A DNA stretch of 36,231 bases from Bacillota bacterium (lineage in GTDB: Bacteria; Bacillota; Clostridia; Christensenellales; Aristaeellaceae), in assembly GCA_023435435.1 (NCBI GenBank), contig JAEYRW010000102.1, forward strand, positions 1 to 36,231, written 5' to 3'. The notes under the pieces were generated by a model. That model saw only the letters and a list, made by a program, of their open reading frames with translations, was not told where the DNA came from and did not search any database. Shown here piece after piece: positions 31,379 through 36,231 of the stretch (position 1 is the first letter of the stretch; the number at the start of each line of letters is the position of its first letter). The position numbers were made by a program, and so were the translations under genes.

Positions 31379-31407
31379 ATTATACGGTCCGGCGCGGAAA
31401 AACGCAA
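31379..31407 (-). promoter_or_regulatory. Sigma-A promoter of the ribU operon
   Basis: Minus-strand TTGCGT (31402-31407), 17 bp, TATAAT (31379-31384), 45 nt before the aptamer. Confidence 0.75.
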
Positions 31408-31459
31408 GTGCGCCCGGGGCGTACCCGACATTTAACCTGCCGTTCGCATGCCGCATAGA

Positions 31460-31487
31460 TTGACAAACCGTAAAATAATGTTAAAAT
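31460..31487 (+). promoter_or_regulatory. Promoter of the Ig-like repeat protein
   Basis: TTGACA (31460-31465), 16 bp, TAAAAT (31482-31487), 33 nt before the ATG. Confidence 0.72.
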
Positions 31488-31519
31488 TTGGCTGAATGTT
31501 ATTGCTGGGAGGACCCTCC

Positions 31520-33400
31520 ATGAACAGATTTGTGCGGACTCTGGCGGCGCTTGCCGCCGCGCTGCTTGTTGCCTTCGCGGCATTGGCGGAGACGCCCGTG
31601 CCGGAGGCGGCGCCCCCGGCCATCGCGGAAATCACGGTTCCCGCCAGCCGGACGCTGGGCGTGGGGGAGAAGTACGTCCTGTCCGCAGCCTATGCGCCCA
31701 CGGAGGCGGAAAATACGCTGACGTATGCCTCAAGCAACAAAAAGATTGCGTCCGTCGACGCGAACGGCCGGATCGCGGCGAAAAAGACGGGCAAGGCGAA
31801 GATCAAGGTTAAGGCGAAAAGCGGGGTCAGCGCGGTGTGCGTCATCACCGTCAAGGCCGCGCCGAAGTCCGTGTCGCTCAATGAGACGAAGCTGACGCTC
31901 GGCGTCGGGCAGACGTTCCAACTGAAATACACGCTCCCTAAAAGCAGCGCGGGGAGCGCCGCTTACGGGGGATACGACGCGTCCGTTGTTTCTGTGGACG
32001 AAAAGGGAAATGTCGCGGCGCTCGCGCCCGGAACGACGACGGTCACCCTCAAGACGTACAACGGCAAGAAGGCGGCCTGCAAGGTCACGGTGAAGCCGGC
32101 GCCGGAGGCCGTCAGCCTGTCGGATGCGGCGCTCATCCTCTGCGTGGGCGAAACGCGGATGCTGAAGGCAACCTGTACGGCGGGAAGCGCGGGTACGTGC
32201 ACATTTGAAAGCGCGGACAAGGCCGTGGCCACTGTGGACAAGGCGGGCAAGGTGACGGCCAAGGGCGTCGGCGGCACGACCATCACCGCCCGGACATACA
32301 ACGGACTTTTCGCGACGTGTCAGATGACCGTCGGTCCCGCGCCGACAAAGGTAAGCTTTGCGCAGAAAACCGTCTCGATGAGCGTGGGCGAGAAGTTGAA
32401 ATTGGAGATTTCATTCGGCGGCGGCGCGGCGGATGCGGGCTGCACGTTTTCATCCAAATCGAAATCCGTCGCGGGCGTCTCCGCGGACGGCACAGTAACC
32501 GCAAAAAAGGTGGGCAAGACGAAGATCACCGTCAAGACCTACAACGGAAAGACCGCAACATGCACGGTGACCGTGGGAAAGGCACCCACGTCCGTGTCGC
32601 TGAACCAAAACCGCCTTTGGATGGGAGAGGGTGAGACGTTCCAACTCAAGGCGACCACCTCCGTCGTTACATGGGTGTCCTCCGACCCGGACGCGGTGAG
32701 CGTGGACGCAAAGGGCATGTTGACGGCGCACACCGCGAATGGGTATGCGGCGATCACGGCCACGACGAGCAACGGCAAAACCGCGTATTGCGAGGTGTAC
32801 GTCTCTGAGCCGCCCAACGCGCTCATGTTTCATTTTATGAATCCCGCGCCAATCATCCAGGGACAGCCCGGCTCGATCTCCGTCTTTGCCGTCGACGGCA
32901 ACTGCGCCTCGGTGGAATTCATTTCGTCCGACCCTTCCGTGCTGGAGCTGATACCGTCCGAAACACCCGCCGATTGTGAATATAAGGCAAAGAAGGCGGG
33001 AACGGTGACCGTCACCGCGCGCGCATACAACGGGGTTTCGGTTTCGCAGGAATACACGGTGGAGGGCGGACCGACCGGCGTCTCCATCAACCTGCCGAAC
33101 ACCCTCGTCTACGGCTTCCAGTACAACCTCCATTACTTCGTGCGCTTCGAGCCAGCGGGCCTTTCTCCCGACCAAATCAAGAGCATCTCCATCGGAAGCA
33201 CGAAGGTCGTCGGCTGGAACTACATGCGGGACGGGGGCTACTGGGTTGCGCCGACGGGCCTTGGATCGACCACGATCACCGTAACCACATGGAACGGAAA
33301 GACGGCGAAAAAGACGCTCAAGATTTACTATAAAAAGGGTTACTCCATCGAGACGACGGACGGGCAGATCGAACACTGCTATTACATGCCCGTTCAATAA
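31520..33400 (+). CDS. Secreted protein with seven bacterial Ig-like (BIG2) repeats
   Basis: Exported surface protein (626 aa). The signal peptide is MNRFVRTLAALAAALLVAFAALA. Seven Ig-like repeats of about 75-90 residues fill the rest. Most follow the plan VSL...L.VGE...L, then a SVD..G.VTA strand pair, then TYNGKTA.C.VTV; the last two are divergent. There is no LPXTG motif, S-layer domain or catalytic module, so it may be released or held by other proteins. GGGAGG precedes ATG 31520, and an upstream ATG at 31496 is less likely. Roles for such repeats are adhesion or carbohydrate binding, but here this is inference. Confidence 0.87.
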   Translation: MNRFVRTLAALAAALLVAFAALAETPVPEAAPPAIAEITVPASRTLGVGEKYVLSAAYAPTEAENTLTYASSNKKIASVDANGRIAAKKTGKAKIKVKAKSGVSAVCVITVKAAPKSVSLNETKLTLGVGQTFQLKYTLPKSSAGSAAYGGYDASVVSVDEKGNVAALAPGTTTVTLKTYNGKKAACKVTVKPAPEAVSLSDAALILCVGETRMLKATCTAGSAGTCTFESADKAVATVDKAGKVTAKGVGGTTITARTYNGLFATCQMTVGPAPTKVSFAQKTVSMSVGEKLKLEISFGGGAADAGCTFSSKSKSVAGVSADGTVTAKKVGKTKITVKTYNGKTATCTVTVGKAPTSVSLNQNRLWMGEGETFQLKATTSVVTWVSSDPDAVSVDAKGMLTAHTANGYAAITATTSNGKTAYCEVYVSEPPNALMFHFMNPAPIIQGQPGSISVFAVDGNCASVEFISSDPSVLELIPSETPADCEYKAKKAGTVTVTARAYNGVSVSQEYTVEGGPTGVSINLPNTLVYGFQYNLHYFVRFEPAGLSPDQIKSISIGSTKVVGWNYMRDGGYWVAPTGLGSTTITVTTWNGKTAKKTLKIYYKKGYSIETTDGQIEHCYYMPVQ

Positions 33401-33436
33401 AAAAAGCCGCCGGTGAAAATCCGGCGGGTTTTTTTT
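33401..33436. terminator. Bidirectional terminator
   Basis: CCGCCGG (33407-33413) pairs with CCGGCGG (33421-33427). T-runs are present on both strands (33429-33436 on plus, 33398-33405 on minus), serving the two convergent genes. Confidence 0.92.
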
Positions 33437-35084
33437 ATCGTTCGAACGCGACCTCACCGGCGCAGACCGTCATGTCCACTCGACATCCGTCCTCCAATTT
33501 GCCTGAGAGAAGCGCCAGATCGGCGGCCTTGCCCGGCGCGAGGGAGCCTGTTTCCGCCCCTTCGCCCATGGAGCGCGCGCCGCCCAACGTCATGATTTCC
33601 ACGGCCTCCCGCAGGCTTACCCGCTCGGCGTTCTTGGGCAGAGGGCGGTTGAGGCCCGGCATGCCGTCCGGAAACAGCCGCGCGCGGGTGCCGGAATCGA
33701 GCGCGCGCCGGGTCAGGCCCCGGAGCGCGCCCGGGAAGGAAGGCTCCGAAACCGTGTAATCCGAATGCGCGCCCACATTGACGCCCGCTTCCAGAAGGGA
33801 TTTGACCGGATACTGGCGGGCGGCGCGCGCCTTTCCCAGCGCAGGCACGGCGATGGAGCCGTAAACGGAGGAATTGATCCAGTAGGGCGCCACGAGCGCC
33901 GAGACGCCCAGCCGCGCCATGCGTGCCTTGTCCGCGTCCGAAATGAGCTGGCAGTGGGCGAATGTGTGGCGCGCGCGCAAATCGCCCGCGTCCTCAAGGG
34001 CGTCGAGGGCGTATCCCGCCGCGCCGTCGCCCATCTGGTGGAGGTGAATCTGGCAGCCCATGCGGTCGATTTTCCGGAACAGCCGCGCGAGCATGTCCCC
34101 GTCCTCCCATACGCGCACGCCGCGGCCGCCCCACCGGTACGGCTCCGCCAAATAAGCCGTCCCGGCTTCCACGGTCATGTCCAGAAGGAACTTGAACCCG
34201 GTCACGCGGAAGCGCTCCGTTTGAAACGAGGCGGCATACCCGGCGCAGCGGTCGACGAGCGCGCGAATGTCCGCCTCGCCCCCCGTTTCGCGGCCGACGA
34301 ACCACGCGCCGCGGGTGCGGAGCTTCAGCCGGTTTTCCCGCGCCAACTCCTCGTAGGCCATGAAGTAGTCCGGTTCGGGCTCCACGTGGGCATCGTACAC
34401 GGTGGTGACCCCGCGCGCGAGCATCTCCGCCTGCGCGCGCAGAATCGCCGCCCTGTTTTGCACCCGGGTATAGCCCGGCGCGAACCGGCTCAAAAGTCCG
34501 CCCGCACACGCACCCGCCGCGCCCAGAAGAAAGCCCGTGGGTCTTCCGCTTGCGTCGCGCACGATTTCGCCCCGGGCCGGGTCGGGGGTGTTTTCGTCGA
34601 TGCCCGCCAGCAGAAGCGCGCGGGAATTGACCCATGTGGCGTGGCCGTCGTAGGAGAGCGCCACCACGGGGGCGGACGGGCACACCGCGTCCAATGTTTC
34701 CCTGCGAGGGGGTGCGGCAAAGCGCTCCGGGGCGAAACCGACGCAGAAGAAGGCGGGTTGGCCCGGCCTTTGGGCGGCGTACGTTCCCATGGCGGCGGCA
34801 CACGCGGCCTCGTCCAGAGCGGGCGAAAGATGGAAGTTGAAATATTCCACGCGCGCGCAGTACAGAAGGTGCTGGTGCGCGTCCACCATGCCGGGCAAGA
34901 GGGCGCGGCCCCGGGCCTCGATCACACGGGTCTCGGGGCCGATGTAACTGGCCGCGCCCGCGTCCGTGCCGACAAAGGTGATCCGCCCGCCCGCGCAAGC
35001 CACCGCCGCGGCATTTTCATACCGCGTGTCCGCCGGATAGACGCGCGCGCCCCGCACGACCAATTCCGCCGGCGTCAGAACCAC
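33435..35084 (-). CDS. YtcJ-like metal-dependent amidohydrolase
   Basis: Amidohydrolase_3-family enzyme (about 549 aa). The metal site is visible as HxH in MVDAHQHLL, the Lys of TGFKFLLDM, His in CQIHLHQMGDG and HTFAHCQL, and Asp in GAHSDYTVSEP. The closing ETGSLAPGKAADLALL is the usual C-terminal composite domain. The start is uncertain: GTG 35084 overlaps the corA stop by 10 nt and suits the family, while GTG 35120 or TTG/GTG near 35060 are alternatives, and no strong ribosome site is seen. Members hydrolyse formamides or similar amides; the substrate is unknown. Confidence 0.83.
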   Translation of the reverse strand: MVLTPAELVVRGARVYPADTRYENAAAVACAGGRITFVGTDAGAASYIGPETRVIEARGRALLPGMVDAHQHLLYCARVEYFNFHLSPALDEAACAAAMGTYAAQRPGQPAFFCVGFAPERFAAPPRRETLDAVCPSAPVVALSYDGHATWVNSRALLLAGIDENTPDPARGEIVRDASGRPTGFLLGAAGACAGGLLSRFAPGYTRVQNRAAILRAQAEMLARGVTTVYDAHVEPEPDYFMAYEELARENRLKLRTRGAWFVGRETGGEADIRALVDRCAGYAASFQTERFRVTGFKFLLDMTVEAGTAYLAEPYRWGGRGVRVWEDGDMLARLFRKIDRMGCQIHLHQMGDGAAGYALDALEDAGDLRARHTFAHCQLISDADKARMARLGVSALVAPYWINSSVYGSIAVPALGKARAARQYPVKSLLEAGVNVGAHSDYTVSEPSFPGALRGLTRRALDSGTRARLFPDGMPGLNRPLPKNAERVSLREAVEIMTLGGARSMGEGAETGSLAPGKAADLALLSGKLEDGCRVDMTVCAGEVAFER

Positions 35085-35905
35085 CTCTTTCTGCGGATGA
35101 ACAGGAACAGCCCGACGCACACGGCGGCGCTTAAGATCGTCACGTACAGGTAGCCGTCCGGCCAGCCGTATTCCGGCATCTGGAAGTTCATTCCGTACCA
35201 GCCGACGATAAGCGTCAGCGGCAGAAAGATGGCCGTGATGACCGTGAAGATCTTCATGATCTGGTTCTGTTCGATGTCGATCTGGGCCTGGTACGCCTCC
35301 CGCGCCTGGGTCACGCCCTCCCGGAGGTGGCTCACCGCGTCCACGAGCCGGGAGACCCGACGCTCCAGTATTTCGAGCTTCTCCGTCTCCGCCTTCGTAA
35401 ACGCCTCCGCCTCGTCCTCCACCAGCCGCTCGAGCACGGTCTCCAGCTGCTCATAGTACCGCTTGTAGTTGAGCAGCGCGCGCCGGAGCGCCACGATCCG
35501 CGCGATGGCGTCCGGCAGAGGCTTTTTCGAACTCACCAGCGCATCGTCCAGCGCGTTGATATCGTTCTCGATGGTCTCCAGCGCGTCCACGTCGCCCTCC
35601 GTCAGAACGCTCATGAATTCCGTCAGCGCCTGCGCGGGCTTTAATCCGTCCTTCATCTCCCGGAAAATTTCGTTGACCTTCCCGCTCTCGCTCGCCGCGA
35701 TGAGCTCCGTCCCGTCCACGTACATGCTCACGCGCAGATCGCGCCCCGCGGCCCCGCGCACGTCCGTTACGTAAAACGCCAAAAAGTATGCGCCGCCTTC
35801 CATGGGTGCGCATAAATGCCGGGTCGCACGCTGCCGCGCATACAAATCCACCCCGACCTTCTCCCGCAGCCGAGCATCCGCATCCTCGCCCACAACAATC
35901 GCCAT
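35075..35905 (-). CDS. corA: CorA-family divalent cation transporter
   Basis: Magnesium (or cobalt) channel of the inner membrane (276 aa). A cytoplasmic N-terminal domain is followed by a long charged helix (about residues 130-210), then two C-terminal transmembrane helices. The selectivity motif YGMNFQ (GMN) is at the end of the first one (LIVGWYGMNFQMP). The tail RRKRWF is basic. ATG 35905 lies 6 nt behind AGGAGGG; an ATG 6 nt earlier is too close. The predicted transcript starts only about 12 nt before the ATG. Confidence 0.93.
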   Translation of the reverse strand: MAIVVGEDADARLREKVGVDLYARQRATRHLCAPMEGGAYFLAFYVTDVRGAAGRDLRVSMYVDGTELIAASESGKVNEIFREMKDGLKPAQALTEFMSVLTEGDVDALETIENDINALDDALVSSKKPLPDAIARIVALRRALLNYKRYYEQLETVLERLVEDEAEAFTKAETEKLEILERRVSRLVDAVSHLREGVTQAREAYQAQIDIEQNQIMKIFTVITAIFLPLTLIVGWYGMNFQMPEYGWPDGYLYVTILSAAVCVGLFLFIRRKRWF

Positions 35906-35923
35906 GCACATCCCTCCTGATAC

Positions 35924-35952
35924 ATTGTAGCACGCAAACGCGCGCAAGGCAA
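35924..35952 (-). promoter_or_regulatory. Sigma-A promoter of corA
   Basis: Minus-strand TTGCCT (35947-35952), 17 bp, TACAAT (35924-35929) with an extended TG. The inferred start of transcription falls at the ribosome site, giving a very short leader. Confidence 0.7.
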
Positions 35953-35956
35953 CGAC

Positions 35957-36231
35957 GCCCAGGGGCGCTGCCCCTGGGCCCGCCAAAGGGACATTGTCTC
36001 TTTGGAAACCCAAACCGGGCGATAATCTGTATTATATCCGCCGGACCGCGCGGGACCCGGCCCCGTGCGGTCCGATTCTGCTTCCCGGAAGATCCGCCAG
36101 GGTTCCGGGGTTACGCCCGCGCCCCGCAATGAACGGCTCGGCCGCCCGGGGTGGACCCCCGGGCGACCGATAGGCAATGTTGAATTTTTCCACAATCAGG
36201 GAGGGATTCGCAAGGGCATCAGCCCTTGCGC
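35957..36231. repeat. Gene-free tail of tandem hairpins
   Basis: No gene is seen from 35906 to the end. Hairpins follow one another: GCCCAGGGGC/GCCCCTGGGC (35957-35966 and 35970-35979); CCAAAGGGACA/TGTCTCTTTGG (35983-36005); CGGACCGC/GCGGTCCG extended to 13 bp (36042-36074); CGCCCGGGG/CCCCGGGCG (36143-36165); CGCAAGGGC/GCCCTTGCG (36209-36230). The first pair resembles GC-rich interspersed repeats known from many gut Firmicutes. They probably form one or two multicopy elements. Confidence 0.65.

Overview
The window looks like the chromosome of a GC-rich, anaerobic, Gram-positive Firmicute (Clostridia-like). The evidence is strong AGGAGG ribosome sites, sigma-A promoters with 16-17 bp spacers, a teichoic-acid-type TagD, an FMN riboswitch in front of an ECF RibU, a YdjG/H/I membrane-stress operon, a TipA-type MerR regulator, Cys-type sulfatase maturation by a radical SAM enzyme, and repeat-rich secreted proteins. 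The species cannot be fixed from sequence reading alone. No rRNA, tRNA, CRISPR array or prophage was seen.

Layout. 1-225: gene-free hairpin repeats. 226-2996 (minus): phosphonate-type ABC importer phnD-phnC-phnE. 3206-4722 (plus): an MFS carrier resembling organophosphate antiporters, overlapped by a small thioredoxin-like protein. 4832-6613: a secreted peptidoglycan-binding-repeat protein. 6768-10645: an operon of a GPH-type symporter, a PHP/CehA-like metallohydrolase and an amidase. 10706-14609: divergent genes for a Cache-GGDEF-HD-GYP protein and a chemoreceptor. 14735-17978 (minus): ydjG-ydjH-ydjI-like operon without an adjacent pspA. 18121-20124: fabH, a Nudix hydrolase and a GNAT acetyltransferase, tail-to-tail with tagD. 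20585-20803: a small Cys-rich protein. 20886-25887 (minus): PucR-type regulator, then sulfatase, sulfatase-maturating enzyme and amidohydrolase. 26034-27028: HD-domain and VOC proteins. 26988-27775 (minus): a barnase-like lipoprotein RNase coupled to barstar.

27892-28696 holds a frameshifted fragment of a PiT phosphate permease, cut off by a palindromic element of about 457 bp with long inverted termini (a MITE-like candidate). 28697-31400 (minus) holds the FMN riboswitch, ribU, a GNAT gene with an apparent ATA start, pcp, and a TipA-like merR whose promoter has a 19 bp spacer and a central dyad. 31520-33400 is a secreted protein with seven Ig-like repeats. 33435-35905 (minus) is corA overlapping an amidohydrolase. 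The last 330 bases are gene-free and full of hairpins.

Themes. Several loci concern phosphorus: phnDCE, an OPA-like carrier and a dead pit gene. Two clusters look like catabolic modules of unknown substrate: transporter-PHP-amidase and PucR-sulfatase-anSME-amidohydrolase. The most unusual items are the palindromic element family (several copies in the window, one truncating pit), the lipoprotein RNase/inhibitor pair, and the sulfatase/amidohydrolase cluster.
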